The translations under genes were made by a program, and so were the position numbers. Positions 32,514-45,056 of a stretch of 64,000 bases of DNA are shown piece by piece. The notes below the pieces were generated by a model that ran no database searches, was not told where the DNA came from, and was given only the letters and a program-made list of their open reading frames with translations. The DNA comes from Neospora caninum Liverpool (Eukaryota; Apicomplexa; Conoidasida; Eucoccidiorida; Sarcocystidae). The stretch spans positions 1,633,635-1,697,634 of the forward strand of contig NC_018394.1 in NCBI RefSeq assembly GCF_000208865.1, written 5' to 3'. Within the stretch, counting starts at the first letter, position 1. Every line of letters starts with the position of its first letter.

Positions 32514-35500
32514 ATGGGGAATCAGTGCTGCGCGGGCCGTGACGTAAGTTCCAAGATTTTCGACAGGGTCAAGGGAGCGCGTCCGAAACAGAAAACCACG
32601 CCGCGTGCAACCAGCGAGATTTCTTTTTCTTCGAGGAAACTGCCGTTGGGGCTCCAAGCAGAAACGCACACGGGGTTTTACCGCGACAGGGGACGAGCCC
32701 GACGACTGCCGAATAGCGTTGTTACGAGGTGGGCAAGCTCCAGTCGACCGCAGATTTGCCGACTCTAGGTTTGAACCACAGGGAGAGACGGCGACGCTGG
32801 TCCGGTTGGTGTTGCCTTGGGGCGGTGGAAGGCTTCCCCGCGCCAAGAAACGCGCCTCCTAGTTCACTTTGTTTTTGTGCTCCCTCCCCTGCTTCTCAGA
32901 ATGCGTACAAACGGAAGGCCCAGGAGAACGAATATGCGAACCGGGGCTCTTTCCGGCATATGCTGTCGTTCGGAGCAGGTACGGGCGTGGACATTTCGGC
33001 AACTGCATACAAATCCGTGCGGTGGAGAACCGTAGCGCTTGCAACAGATTCGCGTGGGAAAGAAACGCACGAGCGTAGTAGGCAGGTGAACAAAACGAGC
33101 ATTGGAATTCATAGACTACCGAGGTGAAATCCTTGATCCGTTCGCTCCCGGGCACAGGATGCTTGCTGCTACACAAGGAAGAAAAACCGTGTGCCTTGGC
33201 GAAGAAGCAATCCTTTCCGCGCTCACGTGGTGTGGCTGCAGCGCCTGCAAAGGATGAGTAAAGTCTGTAGCAGAACTTGAGTGTGATAAACCGCGACCTG
33301 TGACTCGTGTGTGCTGGTGCCTGGGTTTCTCAGTTCCAGGAGCGGCTGCAGGTGTGGCCTGTGTGGCGTGAACGCAGTTTTTGTAGCATTGTTTTGGCTC
33401 CGCTCGAGTGTATGCGTGGTCGGGTGAGCTCTCTGACCTGGTCCTGCTGCTTGCAGTTGGCGACGATGTCGTGCGCTTTGATCGGGCGTACGACAACAAC
33501 GATATTGCAGAGTTCGTCAGACTCTGCAGTTCCACGTGCGAGGTAAAAACTCAGAGAAACCCACCCTTCATGAAGCTGTTTCGCTCGGAAACGCTCGCTG
33601 CGGCCAGAACACCATAAGGGAGTGACCAGAAACGCGCCCAGTTTGACGCTTCCTTTAGTCTTGCGCGTAGTTGTGATTCACAGCGGAAACAGTTCTGGTC
33701 CCCAAATCGTTGGTGATGTGACTGCCGCATCCTACGCAAGTCGCAGACTGGGAACAAGCCGCGGGCTCTGGGGCCGCGTCGACGGAAGCGTCTGTGGTTG
33801 CACTGCTCTGCGACTGGACTGTTTCCCAAATGCACAGTGGGGTTTTTCGTTCTTCGTTCAGATCGAGAAGCTAGAGGAGCGCATGCACCCGTGGGCTGCA
33901 GACCCGGAGACCATCGGCGCCCTCGCTGCGACGCAGCTGGCCATCTTCTCGTCTCGGGAGCGTAAGAAGCGCGTTGCGCGTGGCGTTGTGGACCTTGCGG
34001 CTGCCTCAGCAAAAAGCGGGGGGTGTGCCCTACGCAAGCTTTCGACAGCGCGTTTTCAAGAGCGCACAGAAACCATTTGCTCAACGTGTGTGCAACTGCG
34101 TGTGGACGTCCTTGCTTGGCGGGTTTCCGATGGTTTTTCAAGACAACTGGTCTCTCTTCCACGCCGAGTTAACTTTAGGCTCCAGGAGAGCGTTCGAACA
34201 GCCATGCGTAGGGCGCGCTGGCGGCTTTCTGGTGTGTCTCTGCAGAGGAGCCGCATATGAAAGACGAAATCCGAGAAGCTGGCGGAATTGAAGCGCTCGT
34301 CAAATTGCTGGCATCCAAAGTAAGATCGCCACTGAAGATACGAACGCACTGTAACAGTACGGGGGATTCCAGGCTCAAAAACACTGGTTGAAAGAGTCTT
34401 TGATGTTTGCTTTCTTTGGTCCTCCCTCCGCAAAGGACAAGGCAGTCAAGCATCCCGGCAGTAAAACAAATGGGTTCTCTTTGTGTGTCTTTTTCCATCT
34501 CAGGAGCTAGATCGGAAGCATGCGGCTGTTGTAGCCCTTTCCTTTCTCTCCGTTGACAGTAAGTCACGGACCGAGAGTCCATCGCACGTGCGCAGTCTCG
34601 TTTTGGTCCCGCCGCGGGAGCGAGGGGTTTCTTTTTCCTTCCTCTGGCTTGGGAGGTTGCGTCGGTTTCGGTCAAAATTCCCTTCGTTGTCTTCTTGGAT
34701 GCGAACTGCTGTCGGCTCATGCGAACAGATGTTGAGAACTGCATCGCCATGTACAACGCGGGAGCTCTGCCGTACCTGATTCAAGGCATGAAAGGCGACA
34801 TTGAAGGCATGCGGGCTGCGTGCGCTCAAACCGCTCGAAATATTTACGTCCTCGGTAAGAACTTCCCTGTGGCATTTCCGCAGTCGAACCTCCCCAGCAC
34901 GTGTGAATTTCGGAGCACACGACAGGGAGGTGAACCGCTCGCCCCGGAAGCCCTGTCGGTTTCTGTGTCGGAGTTTGATGAGCGGAGGCAAACCCCAAGC
35001 GGTGCATCCCTGGCTCGACAGTGGAGGGGGGTGAGAAAGGAAGGGGTATCAACTTCTGGCCCGACAGGCATCGTGTGATGTTCCCGCACTAGGGCACCGC
35101 GCATCAAAAGTGTGCCAGGTCGCAGATTGCGGGGCTGCATTGTCTCAGCTTCCGTGTGATTGGCGATGCGTCACGTGGCCTCGCAGGAGTCACGCGAATC
35201 TCGGCAGAAGAGCCTTCTCTGTATCGATGGCAGTCTCCGTCCTCAGACCTAGGCGAGGGATGAAGATTGTGTCGTTCGTGGACTCTGTTCTGGTGTGGCT
35301 GTTTCCGCAGACGTCAAATATCGCCGCGAATTCATGAAAAATGGAGGTGTGACGCAGCTGGTCCGATTCCTTGACATGTACGTCGTCCCAGGAAATCGCG
35401 CGTGGAGAGCGCTTTCGACTTGAGCCGTGAACGAGGGTTTTCAGCGGTGGCGGGAACCTGTGCCGCTTTGCGTAACCAAAAACAAGCGGAGGTGTACGGA

Positions 35501-37314
35501 TTAGGGTCAGGGAAGTGGAGGGAAAGAGAAAACGCGTCCTCGGAGAGACTGCGGCAACACTCGTTGTGGAGTCCGGGCCTTCTTTGTTTCGTGCAGAAAC
35601 CCGGAGGCAACGAACGTTTACACGCAGTTGGAAGCGATCTACCATCTGGAAGACTTAATTGGAGATGAGAACGACGAGATCCCCGAGTTTGTTCAAGCAG
35701 TCAAGGCTGCAGGTGCAATCCCCAAATTGAAGAAGCTGCAAGACGTGAGTCGCGTTCTTTTTCGGAATGCAGTGTTCGGTGGGTTAAAAATGTCGTTGCA
35801 GCGGTTGCAGCCAGGGGGGTTCTCTCACAGCTCGAAACTCTCTCCGTGGTATGGCGAACGAGTATTCTGACAGTAGCCATATTTGGGAAGACACTTGGAG
35901 TCGCCTGGCCAAACCAGCTGCGCGATACAGAGCTAGGGAAGTCGGGAACCAACTGTAAGCAGAAATCCTCGGAAATCGTTGCCGCGGCCGAGATTTGCTT
36001 TCGAGCGCACGCCACGGCGCGCAGGGCGTGAACTGGCGAGGCCTGGTGTCCTCGACATCCGCGAGGGGCTGAGCGAAGGGAACCAGAAAAATGCAGAGAT
36101 AACGCGGTGTCAGACCTGAGCGTCTCGAACCATGTAGTCGTGTCGGACCAGGGTGTCTAAGAAGAGTTGAGAAGACGTACGCGTCGAAGCTTCTGATTCG
36201 GGAGGTATCTGTTCGTGTTGGGGGCGTTGGACAAGCGAGGACACGTCCTGAGGATTGAGCCGGCGTGGGGTGGAGACGACAGCGGGGAAAGGGTAGTCAG
36301 TGCTGAAGAAGCGCTGTTTCCAGGCAGTTCGGGGGTTTTGCCTTTCAGACAAGGCTAGCGTGCATTTGAGATGGAGAGGCTAGCATGGCTCGCTGTTGGG
36401 ACTTGCCTTTTATTCATGGCACGTTCCCACTGGGACGCGAACTGAGTTGGGCAAAGAGCTTGATCTATAGTGAACAAAGTCTTCTCACAGCTTGTCGAGC
36501 CGCCGGGGAAAATGCCGAGGATCTCTATCGAGGACAAATGTACACCTTGCAAAAGAAGCATCTGGCTCGCAGTCCGACAGCCGAGCAGTGCATCAAGTGG
36601 CAACGGGATCGTAGACGGTCCTGCGGGGGCCGCAGAGCAGCGACAATAAACGCTTGCCGCCTTTTTTGGGGGGCGAGACACTGAATACTCAGAAAACGTG
36701 CTGGAACGGCTCAGACCCAGGTTCACCTCGATTCAAAGAGGGGACGGGTATACCCCGGGAGAGGTTTTTCTTACGTCTGGGAGGGGGATTTCCGAAGTCT
36801 CCAGTTCCCCCCTCCCCCCCCCCCCCCATTCCGGCTGATAAGAGGTGCTGCGAGCAAGACGGCAGGAAATCAATCGCACCGTCATCTGTCGTATATGTGA
36901 TTGCACAGAATTACCGCTGCGAGGAGGCACTCGGTGTGCTTTCGGCTGTGGCAAGAACGGAGAGTGGAGTGAACTTCTCTGAGCAAAACTGCCGTTTCCA
37001 TGAGAGAGGAATGTTGGGTCTTTATGTGGGAAGTCTTCTGAACCACGTCATGGCATCGACTGGGGTAGGGGAAATTCGCCAAACCTGAGTTCTGGTGCTC
37101 AGCTACACCGCCAAGTCGGTGGAAGGCACCCCTCCATGAATGTGCCGGGAATAACCATCGCCAGTGTGCAGGACGCGGAAACGACTTGATCGCTGTCAAT
37201 ACGGTTCCCGGGTCATTTTATGTCTTGTGTTTTGTTTCTGGTGTGTGTGCTCAGTGTAAAGACCAAGACGTTGCCGACGCCGCGAATCTCCTTTTGGTTC
37301 GACTATCGGAATGA
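32514..37314 (+). CDS. ARO: Armadillo-repeats-only protein ARO (rhoptry apical positioning)
   Basis: ARO sits on the cytosolic face of rhoptries and anchors these secretory organelles at the cell apex; it recruits adenylate cyclase beta and works with myosin F. Eleven exons join in phase: 32514-32543, 32900-32978, 33457-33542, 33862-33961, 34246-34319, 34504-34558, 34729-34854, 35311-35377, 35597-35744, 36909-36968, 37255-37314, giving 294 residues. The first exon codes only MGNQCCAGRD: Gly2 for myristoylation plus Cys5 and Cys6 for palmitoylation, the known membrane signal of ARO. The rest is armadillo helices, such as EIREAGGIEALVKLLASK, AAVVALSFLSVD, AGALPYLIQGMKGD, NGGVTQLVRFLDM, AGAIPKLKKLQD and DVADAANLLLVRLSE. 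The 60-base exon 10 is the least certain, but its phase and helical sequence fit. One intron holds a poly-C run near 36819-36832. Confidence 0.92.
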
Positions 37315-38337
37315 GCGAGGGAAGACCTGGCAGCACAGAGTGCACTTTGTGATGTTGCCGCCCCCTTTGGAGTAGGTTCGAGAAGGGTTGTTTCATGAAC
37401 GTATGGAGACGCCGTCTCCCGCCTGTATGCACTCGTCCATCGGAGGTTCGTGGCACAGCTGTCTCAAGATCCTTCCCCACTTCGGGCAGGCTGTTTAAGG
37501 CCTTTCTTGTTGCGCTGTCCCTCCGGCATGCGTGCTCTCTCACAAACGCGTACGGACGCTTTCAATGAGGGAGATAGCTGTATGGTGTGTCTCGCTCCTC
37601 GCTCCCGGTGTTACCATCGAACCTGGCACGCCTTCAGTTGTGCAGGGACCGGGTAGGCCTTTCTGTCAAGTTCATGACTTTTTTTAGCACTCTGGCTGAC
37701 CAAAAGAGTGAACATGTTTCACCTTGTCCATCTTTCGGCAAAGCTCACGAGTGACCGTCTGTAGAAAGTGTGCATTCCAGTTTGCCAGCTTGTTTGAGAG
37801 GGTGAGACCCCAGATTCCTGCGGGTGACCACCATTTTGTTGATCTATGCAAAGCAAAAAAGCGGGAGATGCCTCGAAAACTTTATTTTCTCCTAAAGTGC
37901 GAACAATTCTGGATACGAGCCAGAGCATGACGTTGATATTTCAGGGTGTTATGTATTCGAGCAGCAAGTGTGGGTTGTAGGGTGGAGCAACTTGTAGTCC
38001 ACTTAGAGGGTGTGAAAAAGGAGACCGTGTTTCAGGAACGAAAGTAGGAGTTTAGCGTTCAGCTGTTTGTGTGCTCTACTCAGCATCTTGGGTGATGTCA
38101 ACAATGCAGTGTGCACGAAGTCAGTGGGAAACTGAAATTCCGACGGGACGGAGTGGAGCATCTTTCGTATGCTCCAACAAATCACCCAAGCTGTTGTCTT
38201 CGGAGACGCTTTTTCACGGCGGCGGGACACCGCCGGAACCCCAAAAACAGTTTCTTTCGAACACCCCTCTGTTCTGGGCAACTCGCAGCCACATGGATAG
38301 CAGAAGCTTCGATCCACTTGCACCTGTGGCATACGCA
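37315..38337. other. Region between ARO stop and satellite
   Basis: About 1 kb, presumably the ARO 3' untranslated region and spacer. No conserved frame on either strand. Confidence 0.5.
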
Positions 38338-40079
38338 GATAGGTTTTTTTCCCGTAAGGGATATCCGACCGCAGTCTTTTAAGATAGGTTTTTTTCCCGT
38401 AAGGGATATCCGACCGCAGTCTTTTAAGATAGGTTTTTTTCCCGTAAGGGATATCCGACCGCAGTCTTTTAAGATAGGTTTTTTTCCCGTAAGGGATATC
38501 CGACCGCAGTCTTTTAAGATAGGTTTTTTTCCCGTAAGGGATATCCGACCGCAGTCTTTTTAAGATAGGTTTTTTTCCCGTAAGGGATATCCGACCGCAG
38601 TCTTTTAAGATAGGTTTTTTTTCCCGTAAGGGATATCCGACCGCAGTCTTTTAAGATAGGTTTTTTTCCCGTAAGCCGTAAGGGATATCCGACCGCAGTC
38701 TTTTAAGATAGGTTTTTTTCCCGTAAGCCGTAAGGGATATCCGACCGCAGTCTTTTAAGATAGGTTTTTTTCCCGTAAGGGATATCCGACCGCAGTCTTT
38801 TAAGATAGGTTTTTTTCCCGTAAGGGATATCCGACCGCAGTCTTTTAAGATAGGTTTTTTTCCCGTAAGGGATATCCGACCGCAGTCTTTTAAGATAGGT
38901 TTTTTTCCCGTAAGGGATATCCGACCGCAGTCTTTTAAGATAGGTTTTTTTCCCGTAAGGGATATCCGACCGCAGTCTTTTAAGATAGGTTTTTTTCCCG
39001 TAAGGGATATCCGACCGCAGTCTTTTAAGATAGGTTTTTTTCCCGTAAGGGATATCCGACCGCAGTCTTTTAAGATAGGTTTTTTTCCCGTAAGCCGTAA
39101 GGGATATCCGACCGCAGTCTTTTAAGATAGGTTTTTTTCCCGTAAGGGATATCCGACCGCAGTCTTTTAAGATAGGTTTTTTTCCCGTAAGGGATATCCG
39201 ACCGCAGTCTTTTAAGATAGGTTTTTTTCCCGTAAGGGATATCCGACCGCAGTCTTTTAAGATAGGTTTTTTTCCCGTAAGGGATATCCGACCGCAGTCT
39301 TTTAAGATAGGTTTTTTTCCCGTAAGGGATATCCGACCGCAGTCTTTTAAGATAGGTTTTTTTCCCGTAAGGGATATCCGACCGCAGTCTTTTAAGATAG
39401 GTTTTTTTCCCGTAAGGGATATCCGACCGCAGTCTTTTAAGATAGGTTTTTTTCCCGTAAGCCGTAAGGGATATCCGACCGCAGTCTTTTAAGATAGGTT
39501 TTTTTCCCGTAAGGGATATCCGACCGCAGTCTTTTAAGATAGGTTTTTTTCCCGTAAGGGATATCCGACCGCAGTCTTTTAAGATAGGTTTTTTTCCCGT
39601 AAGGGATATCCGACCGCAGTCTTTTAAGATAGGTTTTTTTCCCGTAAGGGATATCCGACCGCAGGTCTTTTAAGATAGGTTTTTTTCCCGTAAGGGATAT
39701 CCGACCGCAGTCTTTTAAGATAGGTTTTTTTCCCGTAAGGGATATCCGACCGCAGTCTTTTAAGATAGGTTTTTTTCCCGTAAGGGATATCCGACCGCAG
39801 TCTTTTAAGATAGGTTTTTTTCCCGTAAGGGATATCCGACCACAGTCTTTTAAGATAGGTTTTTTTCCCGTAAGGGATATCCGACCGCAGTCTTTTAAGA
39901 TAGGTTTTTTTCCCGTAAGGGATATCCGACCGCAGTCTTTTAAGATAGGTTTTTTTCCCGTAAGGGATATCCGACCGCAGTCTTTTAAGATAGGTTTTTT
40001 TCCCGTAAGGGATATCCGACCACAGTCTTTTAAGATAGGTTTTTTTCCCGTAAGGGATATCCGACCGCTGTCTTTTAAG
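38338..40079. repeat. 45-bp satellite array, about 38 copies
   Basis: Highly uniform tandem units begin AAGATAGG, then seven T, then CCCGTAAGGG, ATATCCGACC and GCAGTCTTTT (45 bases). Each contains the palindrome GGATATCC. Four units carry an extra CCGTAAG (near 38672, 38722, 39092 and 39450), and a few have single changes (an extra T, GCAGGTC, CCACAGTC). The period is a multiple of three, so the minus strand shows a 15-residue open repeat (about RSDIPYGKKTYLKRL). That frame has no start or splice context and is not a gene. The array lies between the 3' ends of ARO and the membrane-protein gene, 150 bases from an assembly gap. Confidence 0.97.
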
Positions 40080-40229
40080 GTATCGTATCCAGGATAGTAG
40101 AGTCAGGGTGTACACTGTGTTGCGCCGCAGGCTCCGTTTCCACGCAGGGAACGGAGATGTCTCATTGTTCCGAAGACTGTCACGGACCTCAGGTTGCCTG
40201 AACAAGTGTGTATTTGTTGGCAACGGGGG

Positions 40230-40329
40230 NNNNNNNNNNNNNNNNNNNNNNNNNNNNNNNNNNNNNNNNNNNNNNNNNNNNNNNNNNNNNNNNNNNNNNN
40301 NNNNNNNNNNNNNNNNNNNNNNNNNNNNN
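40230..40329. other. Assembly gap (100 N)
   Basis: A run of exactly 100 N flanked by G-rich homopolymers (GGGGG before; TTTGGGGGGGGGG after). The gap probably reflects sequence that is hard to assemble beside the satellite, so true satellite length and spacing are uncertain. Confidence 0.97.
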
Positions 40330-41234
40330 ACGGTTTGGGGGGGGGGGTGACATTCCCAGGCAAATTCGGTCACTGACAGTGAACGTGCTGAGAGGCAGAC
40401 TGTGGTCAAGAGCAAGTCCCTCGGGAACCCCCGCATTCGTCACGATCCCTGTTCTACGCATGTGTGCATTTGTTTTTCCAAGCACGCGCATGTCTACGTA
40501 CAACGTGTATGTGCGCAGCGTCACGCGTGGTGGGATGGATGCTCGAAACTCTGCGGGTCTTTGTCGAACATCACGCCCAGCGGTCACTGCCTTTGCTCGA
40601 ATTGCTTGTCTTGAACAAGAAAGCTCCAGATCGCCTCATCCAGAGCGCCGGCATTTGCCCCCGCCCGCCCTGCGCTTTCCGAGCAACCGACCGCCTACCT
40701 TTTCCTCTAAAACCACCAACCTCTACCACTTTTTCACGTCACCTTACGCGCTCTTTACCAACTCTTGCGCAGCCAAAGCCGCTTCTGTTTGATTCACATT
40801 TAGCCAATAATAGACAATCATCCGAGATATAGTTTTATCGCACGTTCGGTCTAAAGCCCCGTTATATACTGTATAGGTCACAGAAGGCTTCTAGTACTTT
40901 TTAAAAAAGCGTTTCAGATTGGTGCCAGTAGCTGTCCTGCCCCTCTTCCTGTTTTTCTACATGGAAGACGCAGAGCCGTCTTCCAGAAGGGTGGTTCCTT
41001 TACCTAGTGCTAAAGACGCTGTCGACGCAGCCCCGCTCTGAGGCCAGACACCCCTTTTTCCGTCGCGGGAAAAACAGCGAGTTACCAAAGAATGGCGAAA
41101 ACCCGTGTTTTTCGTCACGGGCCGTATGTGTGTCTACGTGCTTTCCCTTCGCCCCGGGAACTTGGCCCCCAATCGGCTGGCCGCGGGACTCAAACACCCC
41201 GTGGCCCATGCCAGTTTCGCACGCCTCTCGAAAC
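40330..41234. other. Region between gap and membrane-protein stop codon
   Basis: No conserved reading frame. Contains an AT-rich patch at about 40790-40915 and is probably the 3' untranslated region of the minus-strand membrane-protein gene. Confidence 0.45.
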
Positions 41235-44200
41235 CTATTCGTCACTCAAATCATCATCGACAAGGTTCCACTCGTGCAAAGCGTCTTCCCGAGGTCCTCG
41301 CCCGAACGCGCTGTCGCTCCGTCCTTTCTGACTCGCCGCCTGCCTTTTGTCCAAAACCTCGTGGCGCCGCTGCTCCAGCCCCCGGACAGACTCCCTCTCC
41401 CCCTGACTCGCAGGCGTGCCTGGCCTCGCCCCTCTTCTCTCTGTCGCGTTCTGCGTCTCTAGGGCTTCGCTGGGCGATCCGTCGCCCCTGAACGTGGAGT
41501 CTTTGCTGCGATTCCCCACAGTCTTTCCTCCCCTCTTGCCGAACTGCGGCTCTCGTCCCTCCACTTGAGTCCCGACTGACCCCTTCTCGAGACAAGGCGC
41601 GTCCGGTCGCCCTTGACGGCTTCGGCCATTTCTCTCTTCTCGCACATTCTTCGTGCAGGCCTCCCCGGAGCGCGGTCGCCAGACAGCTTTCCCCGCTCGG
41701 TCCGCTGGCCCCGCTTGTTTCGGAAGCCCGCGAAAACGCCTCGCTGCCTCACTCCCTCGGAAGCACGTCTGTGTCCCCGCGCCCAAGCCGTCGTCCTCGC
41801 TGCTGACCTCCTCGTCAGCCCAACGCCTGGCAGGTTCACCCAGCGTGGTCGAGTTCCGCTCACTTGGCGCCTGCGAAGCGCCTCTCTCCCTCGATGAATT
41901 CCGCTCGTCCGGTTTCCCGTCGCCACGCTCCCCGTCCTCGAGTCCGTCGCCCACATCCGGTTTCCCGGCCGACGCCGCCTCACGGCTCGGCGGCAACCCG
42001 TCTGACGCCGGAGACTCACGCCTCGCCGACCTGTCTCTGTCTTCTCGCTCTGTCCTCCCTTCCGGAGATGTCTGGACACTCTGACGGCGACTCTCGCGCC
42101 GTCCAGCCACCGGGGCGGCTGCCACTGAGGCTTCTCCAGAGTCGACATCACCGCCGGTACCGCGCACACTTTTGTCTGCACTTGTCGGGCTGCGCCGCCG
42201 GAAGAAGGGGAACAATGTGCTTCTCCCTGCTGCACTTGCCTGCGCTCCGCAGTCCCAACCCCTCTCTTCCGTCCCCACCTGGGACACCGCGCCTCCCCTG
42301 CCTCCTCCGGGCGCCGTCTCCGGCTCCTGAGACACGGGAGAAGCGGGGTGGGCGGCGCGCGGCGAAGGCGCGCACAGACTCTCTCTTTTTTCGGGGACGC
42401 GCACGCGAACTTCCGCGCCCTTGGCGAAGAATTTGACGGCGGTTTGCATGGCCACAATCGCGAGAAGAAGAAAGGACGACTGGAACGGCATGTACCGCAG
42501 CAGGTTGTGTTCGCGTAGGGAAACGTACAGAATGGACACGCCTGAAGACGCCAGAAAATAGAGAAGCCAGTACAGCCTCTCTGGCAGCGCGGAGGGGCCG
42601 GGAGCGCTCAGCGACACGACTGCACCAAAGAGCGGTCGCCCTGCGCGTAGGTAGGCGAGAGCGGGCGTCAGAAGGAATTCGGGGAGGAGAACGAGAAGCG
42701 CTTGGGGAAGGTGAAGGAGCAGAGAGAGGAGTCCCGACAGCCAAGACTCCGAACTGAATCCTAGAGCCTGGCAGATCGCATTCGCTGCATAGGTTCGAGT
42801 TGACGCGACCAGGGGCGAGGAGAACGCTCGAGCGGGAGGCGACGGCGTCGGAGACGCCTGCGGGTCCGGATCCGTGAACGAGAGGCTCGAAGCGGAGACA
42901 AAAGGAAGGAAAAAGGAGAACACCTGCCGAACACCCCGACGGACGGAATTCTCGGGAAGGGAAGAGGGAGAAGAGACTGCTGTCGGAGTCGCATCAGGAA
43001 AGTAGAAAATCCCTGGTCCTCCCTGGCCCTTTGCGTCGGCTGCTCCGTGGGAGGGGAGAACAAGCGCGACGCCAAACAGTTGAGACGAGACGGCCGACAA
43101 AAGTGCAGCCAGGCCGCGAATCAAGCGGAACGCCGCCTGGTGGATCGTTGCCTGAGTGGGCCCTCCAGAAATCACCGTCAAAATGAAAAAGAGCGAGAGA
43201 ACGTGGTGAACGAGACAGTCGCCGAGTGGCGCAAAACGGTTCACCAGAGGCAGCCAGGCGACAAAGTTGCACGTGGCTGCAAACAAAGCAAACAACAGAC
43301 GCAGGCTTTGTTCGTGACGAGGGCTACGCTGGCCAGCTTCGGCCGCGGGAACGGCCCCGCTGATTTGAAACCGACAAAACGCAGTTTCCACCGACCTGCA
43401 GCCGTGTCAAGACTCCAGTGCGCATACAGCACCGGTAAACAAGACGCTCGAACATCGCCGTTGCTCCACAAACAATCTGGAGAGCCGAGGCCTGGGGACG
43501 CACGCGTGACCCTGTAAGACCAGCTCAACGACGTGCGATTCTGTGCGTCTCGGATGGTCCATTCAAGATCGGCTGCGAGCTACGCATAACGCCGGCGTCT
43601 ACCTTATCTGCCGCAACAAGAGAGGAGATCATGCATCGTGGGCTCCTCTAAAGTGGACGATCGCTCTGGGACAGGCTAAAAACCAGTCAGGACGGCGCTC
43701 TTTCACGAAATTCGTAACGCTGCTTTCCCCGACCTGCTGAACGCGAAACACCCCAGGCGTTCCGGACTTACTCATGAAAACCCACACTTCGAGCCAAAAA
43801 GTGATTCGCATCCAGGCGTTTCTCGTCTCCGCAGCAATCGCCTTGGCGTTCGCCAGTCCGGAGACCGTCGCTGGGCCTGCATCGCGCCCCACGCGCGGGC
43901 TCTCGCCGGCAACCGTCGCACCCGGCACTCCCGCATCTTCTTGATCGCATGGAGTCTGTTCCACCGAAGAAGAAATTTCGCTGCTGGACCATCTCCACGA
44001 GGTCCACCGCTGAAACGGCACCCACGAGTTCTCGCGGGAGACGGCTGCATGGGAAGACGCGCGTCCTTTCTGCTGTGTGCCTTTTGGGTGCAAATTCGTC
44101 ACTGCCTCCCCCTGTTTCCGATCACGTGCGGGTTGCTTCGTCCCGTCTGCCTGTTGAGGCGCCGAGGCGCGTGCAGCAGCCGACGACGCGGAAGACCGGC

Positions 44201-45056
44201 CGGTGTCCCAGACCCCCGCTAGCTGCTTCGAGGGCTGTTCCGCTCCCTGGGCGCCAGGGACGGGCGCTTGGGTTTTGCAGAACAGCAAAACAGGATGCAG
44301 CCGAGGCAAGTAGACAAACCGCCAGAAGCAGGAGGCTGTTCCGACGATGGCGAGGGGGTACCACAGCAGATGTTGCAGCGTGTGCAGTTGTTCGCGTCGG
44401 CGAGGCCCCAAAATGAGGAGGAGCCCAAAATAGAACAGACAAGCAAGAACGAAGGGCGCCGACGCAGCGACAAAGGCCGTTACGCGGGTGTACGTACGGC
44501 TGATCCGGCGCCCGGTCCGGCGGAGCGCAGCGGCACCGCGCGAGAGCGTCCCGTTGAGGTGGAGGAAAAGGAGGAGGAGAGCCGAGAAGACGAGGCCGGC
44601 AACAGTTGCTTGGTAAATTCGAGGGAGATCCAGATAGAGTTGCCACAAGTGGAGGAGCACAGGACGGCAGTACGGCCACAAAAAGTTCGCCCAGACCAGC
44701 AGCAGGCGCAGGCACGCCACCAAGCACCGACCAAAGTCCAGAGACAGAGAAAAGAAGGAAAGGACTACATTGTTGGAGAGGATAAGGAGAGAGGAAGAGA
44801 GAAAGTGGAGAAGGTCTGCTGGGGAACAGCCTAGAAACGTGTCGAGACTCGCCAAGTGCTCTTGGCTGTACGACGGCGTCTGGTGGAGGAAGTAGAGAAT
44901 GGAGAAGAGTGGATGCACAACGAAAAGGAAGAACTTGAATGGTAGCAGACGGCGAAGCAGAACAAACGGGAAAACGAACGGCTTCAAAAACCTCTGATAG
45001 ACACTTCTACGGGGCGACGCTCGAGCGGGACCGGAACGGAAGCGAAGCAAGGTCAT
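41235..45056 (-). CDS. Large multipass membrane protein of unknown function
   Basis: Two long coding blocks appear to form one gene. The first runs from an ATG in CACCATGA context at 45056 to a GTAAGT donor after 43772 (428 codons). It has about six hydrophobic segments: residues 26-57, about 80-105, 110-135, 150-168, 190-215 and 230-250. A polar Ser/Gln-rich loop follows, and the block ends in another hydrophobic stretch (ITFWLEVWVFM). The second runs from 43395 to a stop at 41235 (720 codons), with further membrane segments (LRLLFALFAATCNFVAWLPL; LYWLLYFLASSGVSILYV; SFLLLAIVAMQTAVKFFA) and then about 300 hydrophilic residues ending HEWNLVDDDLSDE. The donor leaves phase 1 and the acceptor needs phase 2, so a tiny exon or another junction is missing. 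I do not recognise a family. Confidence 0.65.

Noticed and set aside
39624..40436. Repeat protein with period RSDIPYGKKTYLKRL on the minus strand
   Set aside because: It is the 45-bp satellite read in frame and continues through the N gap; no promoter, start context or conserved flank.
40925..40945. GGTGCCAGTAGCTG resembling the small-subunit rRNA 530 loop
   Set aside because: Only a short match, with no neighbouring rRNA sequence.
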